From Pseudomonadota bacterium (GTDB lineage Bacteria > Pseudomonadota > Alphaproteobacteria > Acetobacterales > Acetobacteraceae): a stretch of DNA of 35,908 bases. The notes under the pieces were generated by a model, which searched no databases, was not told where the DNA came from, and saw nothing but the letters and a program-made list of their open reading frames with translations. The translations under genes and the position numbers were made by a program. Below, one piece after another: positions 1-7,703 of this stretch (within the stretch, counting starts at the first letter, position 1; each line of letters opens with the position of its first letter). The stretch spans positions 1 through 35,908 of the forward strand of contig JAJZFB010000084.1 of the NCBI GenBank assembly GCA_021805545.1. The letters run 5' to 3'.

Positions 1-97
1 TGGTCAGCCTCGTCAATGCCGACCACCCATGAATCAGTCAAAAGCCGATTCGGGAATCCTAAAAAATAACAGAACTCAATAATATGCCAAAGTAGTG
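1..97. other. Left-edge sequence, possible partial ORF on the minus strand
   Basis: A minus-strand frame open to the window edge reads LTDSWVVGIDEAD at 56-1, starting from a possible TTG. No ribosome site is well placed and the reading is too short to name. On the plus strand, frame 1 reads 22 residues to a stop at 67-69, also unassignable. I record both as undecided. Confidence 0.15.
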
Positions 98-160
98 CTA
101 GTGTGATGGTTCTGAAATTCGTGATATGAAATATCGCGAATTTCAGAACCGGGACACTAG
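98..160. repeat. Palindromic MITE-like element, copy 1
   Basis: This 63-bp unit begins and ends with the inverted heptamer CTAGTGT / ACACTAG (98-104 and 154-160). Inside it, 108-127 pairs with 131-150 as a 20-bp stem with one G:T pair and a three-base GAA loop. The same outer heptamer and the inner GGTTCTGAAAT block recur in the neighbouring copy at 174-226, which has the same architecture. IS630-family elements are known to insert at TA, often within CTAG, so the flanking CTAG makes a non-autonomous IS630/Tc1-mariner-type derivative plausible. That assignment is inference. No transposase is visible in the window. Confidence 0.7.
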
Positions 161-173
161 CTTATTGATTTTT

Positions 174-226
174 CTAGTGTCCACCATGGTTCTGAAATCC
201 AACGGATTTCAGAACCGGGACACTAG
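174..226. repeat. Palindromic MITE-like element, copy 2
   Basis: This 53-bp unit again has CTAGTGT (174-180) and ACACTAG (220-226) ends. Its perfect 13-bp stem pairs 188-200 with 204-216 around an AAC loop. The right-hand end, ATTTCAGAACC followed by GGGACACTAG, is the same as in the copy at 98-160. The left ends differ by an internal loop of 7 versus 3 bases. The two copies are separated by 13 bp of AT-rich sequence. They could be two insertions or the two ends of a collapsed element. Confidence 0.7.
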
Positions 227-262
227 GTGTCACAGGCAAAACCCAGGTACTGCCTCGCGTAA

Positions 263-292
263 TTGACACATCCGGCTTCTGCTCCGTATGGT
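263..292 (+). promoter_or_regulatory. Candidate sigma70-like promoter of the dioxygenase operon
   Basis: A perfect -35 hexamer TTGACA (263-268) is followed after 18 bp by TATGGT (287-292), which matches TATAAT at four of six positions. It sits about 75 bp upstream of the chosen start of the dioxygenase at 367. The TGACAC at 264-269 is also the right half of a widely spaced inverted pair with GTGTCA at 227-232, directly abutting the second hairpin element, so the palindromic elements may affect expression here. This is inferred from sequence only. Confidence 0.35.
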
Positions 293-366
293 TTTCCGCC
301 AACACAGCCGGCATGCCGCCGGACCAGAAATCAAGGCCGCCTATGGCTGGCGCCTGGGAGAATGAA

Positions 367-1191
367 ATGTCTGCCGAACTGCCTTACGAAAAAATTTCGC
401 CCCATATCGGCGCCCGCATCCTGGCGGACAAGGCCACGCTGGTAAGTGGCGTGCACGCCAGAAAAATCCGCGATCTGCTGGAGGAATGCGGTGTGCTGGT
501 GTTCCCGCAAATCGATTTCACCGACCAGGAGCAGATCGGATTCACCGCCACGCTCGGCAAATTCGCCAAGGAGCTGCGCGGCGAGGATGTTTACAAAGTC
601 TCACTGGATGAGGGCAAAAACGCCACCGCCGAGTATCTGAAAGGCGCGTTCTTCTGGCATATAGACGGCACCATGTCGCCCATGCCCATCCTCGCCTCGC
701 TGCTGGCCAGCAAGGTGCGCGCGCCCAAGGGCGGAGAAACCGAATTCTGCAACACCTACGCCGCCTACGAGGCCCTTGCGGACGAAGACAAGAAGCTGCT
801 CTCCGGCCTGCGCGCGGTGCACACGCTGGCATCCTCGCAGCTTGAGGTGGACCCGCAGCCAAGCCTGGCCAAATACCGCGAATGGCGCGCCTATGGCAAA
901 AACGAACTGCCCTTGGTGTGGACACACCGCTCCGGGCGCAAATCCCTCGTCATCGGCAACACCGCGCATTACATTATGGGCATGGACCCGCTGGAGAGTG
1001 AGGAACTGCTCATCCGCCTGCGCGAACATGCCACGCAGCCGCAATTTTTCTACCGCCATGTGTGGCAGGATGGCGATGCGGTGATGTGGGACAATACCGG
1101 CACCATGCACCGCGCCACGCCCTACCCGCTGGATTGCGGGCGCCTGCTGCACCGTACCAAGCTGGAAGGCGAGGAACCATTCGCGGCCTGA
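367..1191 (+). CDS. TauD/TfdA-family Fe(II)/2-oxoglutarate-dependent dioxygenase
   Basis: The 274-residue product has the iron-binding facial triad of the TauD/TfdA family: His98 and Asp100 in WHIDGT, and the distal His248 in TMHRATPY. Arg263 (RLLHRTKL) is placed to hold the 2-oxoglutarate carboxylate. The length is typical for the family. These enzymes couple oxidative decarboxylation of 2-oxoglutarate to hydroxylation of a small substrate, such as a sulfonate, sulfate ester or aryloxy-acid. The substrate here cannot be read from sequence. The ATG at 367 is chosen because GGGAG at 356-360 lies six bases upstream; an in-frame ATG at 313 has no ribosome site. The gene is first in a plus-strand run with a SnoaL-like and a DUF1330 gene. 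It probably acts in the cytoplasm. Confidence 0.85.
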   Translation: MSAELPYEKISPHIGARILADKATLVSGVHARKIRDLLEECGVLVFPQIDFTDQEQIGFTATLGKFAKELRGEDVYKVSLDEGKNATAEYLKGAFFWHIDGTMSPMPILASLLASKVRAPKGGETEFCNTYAAYEALADEDKKLLSGLRAVHTLASSQLEVDPQPSLAKYREWRAYGKNELPLVWTHRSGRKSLVIGNTAHYIMGMDPLESEELLIRLREHATQPQFFYRHVWQDGDAVMWDNTGTMHRATPYPLDCGRLLHRTKLEGEEPFAA

Positions 1192-1301
1192 GCGCCAGCG
1201 GCACCATAAGCGCAATGGCCTGATGGAAAAACCCTTGGCCGTTGCGCGTTATTTACGCGCGCCTTGCAAACTGGCACTGTGGCCGGCAAGGAGAAAAGCC
1301 A

Positions 1302-1763
1302 ATGAACGATGCCGCCTGCGCCAAAGCCTGCGAAGACATCCGCACCGCCAAAGCCCGCTATTTTCGTGGCGTGGACACAGCCGATAGCGAACTCGTGCGC
1401 GGTGTCCTCGCCGAGGATTGCGTGCTGGACTACATGGGCTGCTGCACCGACCCTAAAACAGGGCGCGACTACTTTCCCGCCATGAACGTCGTCATGCACG
1501 GCAGCGCCAGTTGGTCTTCCGAAGGCCTTGCCGCCATGGGCATTGTTTCCGTGCATCACAGCCATAACAGCGAAATCATCATCACCGGCGAAACCACGGC
1601 CAGCGCCATCTGGTCCATGACCGACCGGCTCTTCATGCCGCCAAGCTGGGACTATAAAGTGATGACCGGCTATGGGTATTACCACGAAACCTATGAGAAA
1701 AGCGGCGGCGTGTGGAGAATCAAAACCCTGCGTATCCAGCGCCTCCGCGTGGAAGCTCAATAA
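1302..1763 (+). CDS. NTF2/SnoaL-like cone-fold protein
   Basis: This 153-residue protein looks like the NTF2/SnoaL-like superfamily. It has an N-terminal helical part (KACEDIRTAKARYFRGVD), the typical LAEDCVLDY strand with acidic residues, then a run of beta strands (ITGETTASAIWSMTDRL, GYGYYHETYEKSGGVWRIKTLRI). Members are small dehydratases, cyclases, isomerases or ligand-binding proteins; the sequence does not say which. The start at 1302 follows a strong AAGGAG (1288-1293) with eight-base spacing. The longer reading frame from 1242 lacks such a site. It lies between the dioxygenase and a DUF1330 gene on the same strand, so it likely serves the same catabolic or modification route. Confidence 0.75.
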   Translation: MNDAACAKACEDIRTAKARYFRGVDTADSELVRGVLAEDCVLDYMGCCTDPKTGRDYFPAMNVVMHGSASWSSEGLAAMGIVSVHHSHNSEIIITGETTASAIWSMTDRLFMPPSWDYKVMTGYGYYHETYEKSGGVWRIKTLRIQRLRVEAQ

Positions 1764-1775
1764 GGAGAACACCTA

Positions 1776-2081
1776 ATGCCCGCCTACATGATTGCCACCC
1801 GTACCGCCCCCGTGCGCGATGCCGGAGCCATTGCCGAATACAGCCGCCGCAACCGCGAGAACGCGGCACAGTTCCAGTCCCTCTATAATCTCGTGCCGCT
1901 TGTGGTGTACGGCGCCATGGACGCGGTGGAAGGCCCCGCGCCGGATGGCATCATCATCCTGAAATTCCCGGATATGGAAAAAGCCAAGGCCTGGTATAAC
2001 AGCCCCGCCTACCAAGAGGCTTTGGCCTACCGGCAAAAAGGCGCCGACTACAACGTGGTTTTTGTCGAGGGGCTGGGTTAG
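1776..2081 (+). CDS. DUF1330-family small protein (ferredoxin-like dimeric alpha/beta barrel)
   Basis: The 101-residue protein has the DUF1330 pattern: an N-terminal strand MPAYMIATRTAPVRD, a central GIIILKFPDMEKAKAWYNSPAYQEAL block with the hallmark WYNSPAYQ, and a C-terminal strand NVVFVEGL. DUF1330 proteins are small cytoplasmic dimers related to the EthD and antibiotic-monooxygenase fold; their reactions are mostly unknown. Its AAGGAG (1762-1767) overlaps the TAA stop of the upstream SnoaL-like gene, so the two genes are almost certainly co-transcribed. A weak six-base hairpin (2104-2120) follows the gene, and the strong convergent terminator at 2159-2183 may stop its transcript too. Confidence 0.85.
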   Translation: MPAYMIATRTAPVRDAGAIAEYSRRNRENAAQFQSLYNLVPLVVYGAMDAVEGPAPDGIIILKFPDMEKAKAWYNSPAYQEALAYRQKGADYNVVFVEGLG

Positions 2082-2147
2082 CCCCGCGCGGCTGCCACAG
2101 CTTGCGGAAATCGCTTCCGCCTTAAGCACTCAGCATTCACGTCTTCC

Positions 2148-2183
2148 ACAAACAAAAACCCCCGGGCGTTTGGCGCCCGGGGG
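2148..2183 (-). terminator. Intrinsic terminator of the thiamine-diphosphate enzyme gene
   Basis: A perfect 10-bp GC stem (2159-2168 with 2174-2183, loop TTTGG) lies 8 bases beyond the stop codon of the minus-strand gene. On that strand it is followed by TTTTTGTTTG (complement of 2149-2158). There is no T-run on the plus-strand side, so it is oriented for the minus-strand gene, although the stem may also slow plus-strand transcription from the DUF1330 gene. Confidence 0.85.
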
Positions 2184-2191
2184 AGGTAGTG

Positions 2192-3925
2192 TTACTGGCT
2201 GCCTTCGGCGTACCAGGTGCGGAACTCCTTGTATTTCGGCATCTCTTCCGAATTCGCCTTCGGGTCGATGACGACATGCACCACGCCCACCTTGCCGCTG
2301 GCATAGCAACGCTCGATGGCGGGCTTGATGTCCTCGGCCTTGGTCACGTATTCGCCATGGCAGCCAAAGCCCTCGGCCACCTTGTCGAAGCGCACATCCT
2401 TGCTCCAATGCGTGCCGGTCTCCTCGGTGCCCTGGCCAAAGGTGCGCTTATACACACCCACTTCCAGGCCCCATTGGTTGTCCACGCCCACCACGCATAC
2501 CAGCGGCAGCTTGGTCCGCACCGCGGTTTCCAGCTCGGCGATGTGGAACATGAAGGAGGAATCCGAGGTGATGAGCATGCCAGGGCGCACCTTGCCGGTG
2601 GCGGCCTGGTCGGCCAGCATCGCGCCCGTGGCGTAGGGCAGGCCGGTGCCGATATGACCGAAATTCTGGTTCCAGATCACATCATGCGGCTTGCACTGCG
2701 AGTAGGTCCACTGGAAGATCACGGTCGCGCCGCCATCGCGGATGAGAATGCCATCCTTGGGGAAGGCCTCGGAGGCTTCCACCACAAAGCGCGAGGTATG
2801 GATGGGCAGATTGCCATGGCCATCGCTCTTGGTGCGTGACTCCGCGGCCAGCTCGTCCAGCTCCGCCTGCCCGTCCTTCATGAACTTGGCCAGGCCCGGC
2901 GCCGGGGCGCGCGGCGTGTCCTTCAGCGCGGCCACAAGCTGCGGCACCACACCGCGCAAATCGCCAACCAGCGGCACGTCGATCGGGCGGTTCACGCCAA
3001 TGGCGCTGGGGTCCTGCTCCACGTAAATCCACTTACGGATGGCCTCGTTCTTCTCCCAATAGCGGGTGCGGCCATAATGCACCGGCTCGCCCAGCTCGGT
3101 GCCCAGCGCAAGGCAGAGGTCGGACTCGGTCACAGCCTCGATGGAGGCGTTGGAGAACACATACTGGAAGGTGCGGTCTTCCAGGCCCTCGATATAAGAG
3201 GTGCCGCCCGAGGTCTGCACGACCGGGCAGTTCATCAGCAGGGCCAATTCCTTCACCGCCGCGCCCATGCGCGTGGTATGCACGGCATGGCCCACCAGGA
3301 TGATCGGGTTCTTGGCGGCGCGAATCAGCTCGGCGGCTTCCTTCACGCGGTCAATATCGGCACCCTGGTTCACCAGGCGGTAGCGCTCAGGCGCCACCGG
3401 CTCAGGAACGTTCAGCTCCTCCAGGATCACATGCGCCGGATACTCAATGTAAGCCGGGCCGGGCGTGCCGCCCAGAACGGCGCGGATAGCCTGGCGGATG
3501 ATCTCGTCCGTCTGGTCGGCATACTCAATCGAGGCGGCGTATTTCACCGAATTCTCGAATAGCGGCATCTGCTTGACGAACTGGATGCGGCCACGGCGCA
3601 CGCGCTGCTCCGTAACGCGGGCGCGCTGGCCGGAGAGGTAGATGACCGGGGAGTTTTCCACCAGGGCGCACTGAATGGCGGGCGCCGCATTGGCAATGCC
3701 CGGCCCAAGCGTACCAATGGCCAGCGCCGGCTTGCCGGTGATGCGCGAAGCGGCCTCGGCCATGAAGCCAGCCGCGGCCTCGTGGTGCGGGGCGACGACG
3801 GTCCAGCCACGGCGCTCCGCCGCCAGAAACATGTGCACGAAGTTCGGGTCGGGAATACCGAACAGGGTGTTGATCCCTTCCGCCTCCAGCAACTGGAGGA
3901 TACGTTCATAGACAGGGACGGCCAT
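2192..3925 (-). CDS. Thiamine-diphosphate-dependent enzyme of the acetolactate synthase/benzoylformate decarboxylase superfamily
   Basis: The 577-residue protein has the three-domain layout of this superfamily. The N-terminal pyrimidine-binding domain contains the cofactor-activating Glu49 in APHHEAAAGFMAEA and the TLGPGIANA loop. The central domain (about 190-345) includes PIILVGHAVH. The C-terminal diphosphate-binding domain has NFGHIGTGLPYATGA. The usual GDG...NN metal motif appears as SDS (454-456) and DN (482-483), which keeps the metal-binding Asp and Asn. Such enzymes decarboxylate or ligate 2-oxo acids. It is not clearly a true acetolactate synthase, and no small regulatory subunit gene is adjacent. 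AAGGAG (3932-3937) lies six bases from the ATG at 3925 and only three from the ATG at 3928, so I prefer 3925. It is convergent with the dioxygenase operon and divergent from the fdhF-like gene. Confidence 0.85.
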   Translation of the reverse strand: MAVPVYERILQLLEAEGINTLFGIPDPNFVHMFLAAERRGWTVVAPHHEAAAGFMAEAASRITGKPALAIGTLGPGIANAAPAIQCALVENSPVIYLSGQRARVTEQRVRRGRIQFVKQMPLFENSVKYAASIEYADQTDEIIRQAIRAVLGGTPGPAYIEYPAHVILEELNVPEPVAPERYRLVNQGADIDRVKEAAELIRAAKNPIILVGHAVHTTRMGAAVKELALLMNCPVVQTSGGTSYIEGLEDRTFQYVFSNASIEAVTESDLCLALGTELGEPVHYGRTRYWEKNEAIRKWIYVEQDPSAIGVNRPIDVPLVGDLRGVVPQLVAALKDTPRAPAPGLAKFMKDGQAELDELAAESRTKSDGHGNLPIHTSRFVVEASEAFPKDGILIRDGGATVIFQWTYSQCKPHDVIWNQNFGHIGTGLPYATGAMLADQAATGKVRPGMLITSDSSFMFHIAELETAVRTKLPLVCVVGVDNQWGLEVGVYKRTFGQGTEETGTHWSKDVRFDKVAEGFGCHGEYVTKAEDIKPAIERCYASGKVGVVHVVIDPKANSEEMPKYKEFRTWYAEGSQ

Positions 3926-4351
3926 CATTAACTCCTTGTTTCTCTATCCTTTTACACCCCGTGGCGGATATACCGCAGAAGGTGGGCAATACGCCCCAAA
4001 GCCTGGCACCACCGCGCCCGTATAAAACCGGCCTCTCGCAACGCCTCTTCCCTTTTGCCGCCCTACCTCGCCAGAGGCATCTAATTTGTCAGGACATTTG
4101 CCCAGCGCGGCATCATATAGACGCAACTCTCGCCGCGGTCGAGCCATAAGGCGCTGCTTTCAGCGATGAAATCCACAAGGCATTTGCCCCACCGCAACAT
4201 ACGCATGGAAACTTGCGGCCAAGGGCCCAGTTGCCCGCCCCTTGCCATTGCCTGTGGATCATCAGCCATGCCCCTTGAAATGCCGCGCGGCGCATGAAAT
4301 CTAACCTCGGGCACGCCACCAAACCGGCGCGGCCAGATTAAGGACACCGCC
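3926..4351. other. Intergenic region between divergent genes
   Basis: This stretch of about 425 bp separates the minus-strand thiamine-diphosphate gene from the plus-strand molybdoenzyme operon and must hold promoters for both. I see the ribosome sites of each gene (AAGGAG at 3932-3937 on the minus strand and AAGGA at 4340-4344 on the plus strand). There is also a GC-palindromic core CCGCGCGG near 4282-4289 flanked by ATG/CAT. I find no convincing promoter pair, no coding ORF with a ribosome site, and nothing matching a thiamine or molybdenum-cofactor riboswitch core. Confidence 0.5.
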
Positions 4352-6625
4352 ATGGCTGAAAAACGCGCTGTACCGGGCATAAAACCCTACAAAAATGCCG
4401 GCGGCGGCTGGGGAGCGTTAAGAGCTACCGCCCTTGCCGTGCGCGAGCAGATGGAGCTGACCGAGGCGCCGGGGCTCCTGCTGCGCACCAATAAGCCGGA
4501 AGGGTTCGACTGCCCCGGCTGCGCCTGGCCCGACAAGGCGCATACCTCCACCTTCCAGTTTTGCGAGAACGGCGCCAAGGCCGTTACCTGGGAGGCGACG
4601 AAAAAGCGCGTCACCCCGGAATTCTTCGCCGCCCATACGGTGAGCGAGCTGCTCACCTGGAGCGACCACAAGCTGGAGGATGAAGGCCGCCTCACCCACC
4701 CCATGGCCTATGAGTCCGCCAGCGATAAATATGTGCCCATAGAATGGGACGAAGCCTTCACCCGCATCGGCACCGCCCTGCGCGCCCTGCCGGACCCTAA
4801 TATGGCGGAGTTCTATACCTCCGGCCGCACCTCCAACGAGGCCGCCTTCCTCTACCAGTTATTCGTACGCGAATACGGCACGAATAACTTTCCCGATTGC
4901 TCCAATATGTGCCACGAGGCCACCAGCCAGGGCCTGCCCAAATCCATCGGCATCGGCAAGGGCACGGTCTCGCTGGATGATTTCGAGCAATGCGAGCTGA
5001 TTATTTCCATCGGCCACAACCCCGGCACCAACCACCCGCGCATGATGGGCACGCTGCACGATGCCGCCCGGCGCGGCGTGCCCATCATCGTGTTCAACCC
5101 GCTGCGCGAGCGCGCGCTGGAGCGCTTTACCGACCCGCAAAGCCCGGTGGAAATGGCCAGCCTGGGCGCAACGGACATTGCTTCATCTTACTACCAGGTA
5201 AAAGTTGGCGGCGACGCGGCGGCGCTGAAAGGCGTGATGAAGGCGCTGCTGGCGCTGGACGAAGCCCATGGCGGCGCGCTGGACCATGATTTCATCGCCA
5301 AGCACACAAACGGGTTCGAAGCGCTGGCCCAGGACCTCCGCACCACCGGCTGGGTGGAGATTGAGGCGGCAAGCGGGCTGACGCGCGCGGCGCTGGAAAG
5401 CGTGGCGGCGGCTTACGCCAAATCCAACGCCACCATCATCTCCTACGGCATGGGTGTCACCCAGCATGCCAACGGCACGCAAAACGTGCAGCAGATTGCA
5501 AACCTGCTGCTCCTGCGTGGCAATTTCGGCAAACCCGGGGCTGGCATCTGCCCTCTGCGCGGCCATTCCAACGTGCAGGGCGACCGCACCGTGGGCATAA
5601 ACGAGCGCCCAGGCAAGGACCTGCTCGATGCCATAGAGCGCGTTTACGGCTTCGCGCCCCCCAGCGAACATGGGCATGACGCGGTGGCCGCGATGCAGGC
5701 CATTTATGAGGGCCACTCGAAAATCCTCATCGCGCTCGGCGGCAACCTCGCCGTGGCCATGTCCGGCCCGGACCAATGCTTCGCCGCCATGCGCAAGCTG
5801 GACCTCGCCGTGCATATCGCCACCAAGCTCAACCGCTCGCATCTGCTCATCGGCAAGGCCTCCATCATCCTGCCCTGCCTGGGCCGCACGGAGCTGGATA
5901 TGCAGGAGGCCGGCCCGCAATCGGTCACGGTGGAAGATTCCATGTCCATGGTCCACGCCTCATCCGGCAAGCTCCCCCCCGCTTCGGAGCATCTGCGTTC
6001 CGAGCCAGCCATCGCCGCCGGTATGGCCAAGGCCACGCTGCCCAACAGCAAAATCGATTGGATGGGCATGGTGGCGAATTACGACCGCATCCGCGACGGC
6101 ATCGAGGCCGTGTTCCCCGGCTTCGAGAATTACAATGAACGCATCCGCATCCCCGGCGGCTTCCGCCTGCCCCTTGGGCCTACCGAGCGCGTCTGGCACA
6201 CCCAATCCGGCAAGGCCGAATTCCTGCCGCTGGCCGGGCTGGAGGTGGACCCGCCCATAACGGCGGAAGCCCCGTTCCGCCTCACCACCATCCGCAGCCA
6301 CGACCAGTACAACACCACCATTTACGGGCTGAACGACCGCTATCGCGGCGTATTCGGCCGGCGCGATGTGGTGTTCATGAGCCGCGGCGATCTCGACGGG
6401 CTGGGCCTGGCGCATGGCGATCTTATCGACATTGAATCCGTGCTGCCCAGCGGCGAGCAGCGGCGCCTTCCGGGCTTCACCGCTATTGAATACAACATCG
6501 CCCCCGGCGCGGTGGCGGCTTATTACCCCGAAGCCAACGGGCTGGTGCCGCTGGATTATTACGATGCCACAAGCGGCACGCCCGCCTATAAATCGGTGCC
6601 CGTGAAAATAAGCCGCGCCGCCTGA
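4352..6625 (+). CDS. FdhF/YdeP-family molybdopterin oxidoreductase, alpha subunit
   Basis: The 757-residue protein matches the FdhF/YdeP-type branch of the DMSO-reductase superfamily. The N-terminus has the branch-typical GFDCPGCAWPD (Cys54, Cys57) and FCENGAK (Cys71), a candidate Fe-S ligand set. SNMCHEATSQGL follows, with Cys187-His188 aligned to the Sec/Cys-His pair of formate dehydrogenases. Later blocks such as SIGHNPGTNHPRMMG and PLRGHSNVQGDRT fit bis-MGD binding, and the C-terminal molybdopterin-dinucleotide domain contains RSHDQYNTTIYGLNDRYRG. It is probably a cytoplasmic formate- or related substrate-oxidising enzyme; the true substrate of this branch is uncertain. AAGGA at 4340-4344 supports the start. 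It heads an operon with mobB, mobA and fdhD, whose products build and activate its cofactor. Confidence 0.88.
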   Translation: MAEKRAVPGIKPYKNAGGGWGALRATALAVREQMELTEAPGLLLRTNKPEGFDCPGCAWPDKAHTSTFQFCENGAKAVTWEATKKRVTPEFFAAHTVSELLTWSDHKLEDEGRLTHPMAYESASDKYVPIEWDEAFTRIGTALRALPDPNMAEFYTSGRTSNEAAFLYQLFVREYGTNNFPDCSNMCHEATSQGLPKSIGIGKGTVSLDDFEQCELIISIGHNPGTNHPRMMGTLHDAARRGVPIIVFNPLRERALERFTDPQSPVEMASLGATDIASSYYQVKVGGDAAALKGVMKALLALDEAHGGALDHDFIAKHTNGFEALAQDLRTTGWVEIEAASGLTRAALESVAAAYAKSNATIISYGMGVTQHANGTQNVQQIANLLLLRGNFGKPGAGICPLRGHSNVQGDRTVGINERPGKDLLDAIERVYGFAPPSEHGHDAVAAMQAIYEGHSKILIALGGNLAVAMSGPDQCFAAMRKLDLAVHIATKLNRSHLLIGKASIILPCLGRTELDMQEAGPQSVTVEDSMSMVHASSGKLPPASEHLRSEPAIAAGMAKATLPNSKIDWMGMVANYDRIRDGIEAVFPGFENYNERIRIPGGFRLPLGPTERVWHTQSGKAEFLPLAGLEVDPPITAEAPFRLTTIRSHDQYNTTIYGLNDRYRGVFGRRDVVFMSRGDLDGLGLAHGDLIDIESVLPSGEQRRLPGFTAIEYNIAPGAVAAYYPEANGLVPLDYYDATSGTPAYKSVPVKISRAA

Positions 6626-7122
6626 TGCGGCTTATGGGATTCATCGGCAGTAGCGGCAGCGGCAAGACAACGCTGGTGGAGCAGCTTGTACCGATTTTGA
6701 AACAAGATGGCCTGCGCGTCTCCGCCATAAAACACACGCATCATGCGTTCGACCTGGATAGGCCCGGCAAGGACAGCTACCGCTACCGCGAGGCCGGGGT
6801 GGAGGAGGTGATGCTGGTGGCGGGCAGCCGCTGGGCCTTGCTGCGCGAGGCAGCGGAGGACGAATTGACGCTACCGGCGTTGCTCCAGCGCATGGCGCCC
6901 GCCGACCTCATCCTCATTGAGGGATTCAAGCTGGCTGAAATTCCGAAAATAGAAATCTACAGACCCAGCCTTGGAAAACCTCCTTTCTACCCGCACGACC
7001 CAAGCATATTGGCCGTCGCCAGCGATGAAACACCGGACATAGGTACGCGCCCGCTCCTCCCCCTCAACGCGCCGGACGAAATCGCCCGCTTCGTCCGTGC
7101 CCATGCGGCGGAATGGCCATGA
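6625..7122 (+). CDS. mobB: Molybdopterin-guanine dinucleotide biosynthesis protein MobB
   Basis: The 165-residue protein has the MobB P-loop GSSGSGKTT at its N-terminus, followed by SAIKHTHHAFDLDRPGKDSYRYREAG and the DLILIEGFKLAEIPKIEIYR block that is diagnostic for MobB. MobB is a GTP-binding adaptor that assists MobA in attaching GMP to molybdopterin. The ATG at 6625 overlaps the TGA of the upstream oxidoreductase by one base (TGATG), so translation is coupled. A second in-frame Met four codons in (6634) is also possible. Length is normal for the family. Confidence 0.93.
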   Translation: MRLMGFIGSSGSGKTTLVEQLVPILKQDGLRVSAIKHTHHAFDLDRPGKDSYRYREAGVEEVMLVAGSRWALLREAAEDELTLPALLQRMAPADLILIEGFKLAEIPKIEIYRPSLGKPPFYPHDPSILAVASDETPDIGTRPLLPLNAPDEIARFVRAHAAEWP

Positions 7123-7703
7123 TCCCCGGCGCCATCCTCGCGGGCGGGCGCGCGCAGCGCATGGGCGGCGGCGATAAAGGGCTGCTCGCATTGGGGCCGG
7201 ACTCTATGCTCGCACTGACCGTGGCAAGGCTGCGCCCGCAAACCAGCACGCTGCTGCTCAACACAAACAGCCCCCCGGCATTATTCGCGCCGCTGGGGCT
7301 GGAAATCCGCGCCGATGCCCGCCCCGGCCGCCTCGGCCCGCTGGCGGGCATCCTTACCGCCATGCTCTGGGCCAGCGCGCTAGGTGCGGACATTGTGCTC
7401 ACCGTCCCCGGCGACAGCCCTTTTCTGCCCGCCAACCTCGTTACGCGCCTGGCGGAAGCACGCGGCACCGGCGCCGCCATTGCCGCCAGCGGCGGGCACG
7501 CACATCCTGTTACCGGCCTGTGGCCCTGCGCCTTGGCGGCGCAGCTAGATGCCGCGCTGGCCAGCGGCACGCGCCGCGTGCGCGAGTTTCTGGCGCTCAT
7601 TCCACATACACAGGTGGAGTTCCCGGACGAGTCCGCCTTTTGGAACATCAACACACCGGAAGATTTGGCCCGCGCGCGGGCCATGCTGGCGGCACAGCCA
7701 TGA
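7119..7703 (+). CDS. mobA: Molybdenum cofactor guanylyltransferase MobA
   Basis: The 194-residue protein begins with the nucleotidyltransferase signature GAILAGGRAQRMGGGDKGLL, where the glycine-rich loop and Lys bind GTP. It contains GRLGPLAGILTAM and the metal-binding VPGDSPFLP. The end, FWNINTPEDLARA, is typical of MobA. It transfers GMP to Mo-molybdopterin to form the MGD cofactor in the cytoplasm. The ATG at 7119 gives an ATGA overlap with the mobB stop, the usual coupling arrangement; an in-frame ATG at 7113 is the alternative. The next gene, fdhD, starts by the same kind of ATGA overlap. Confidence 0.93.
   Translation: MIPGAILAGGRAQRMGGGDKGLLALGPDSMLALTVARLRPQTSTLLLNTNSPPALFAPLGLEIRADARPGRLGPLAGILTAMLWASALGADIVLTVPGDSPFLPANLVTRLAEARGTGAAIAASGGHAHPVTGLWPCALAAQLDAALASGTRRVREFLALIPHTQVEFPDESAFWNINTPEDLARARAMLAAQP

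Noticed and set aside
1-56. GIDEAD reading on the minus strand considered as the start of RNase HII
   Set aside because: RNase HII needs GIDEAGRG. The Gly is replaced by Asp, and the sequence leaves the window before it can be tested.
3926-4351. Thiamine-diphosphate or molybdenum-cofactor riboswitch upstream of the divergent genes
   Set aside because: No conserved core of either riboswitch could be read, only general GC-rich pairing.
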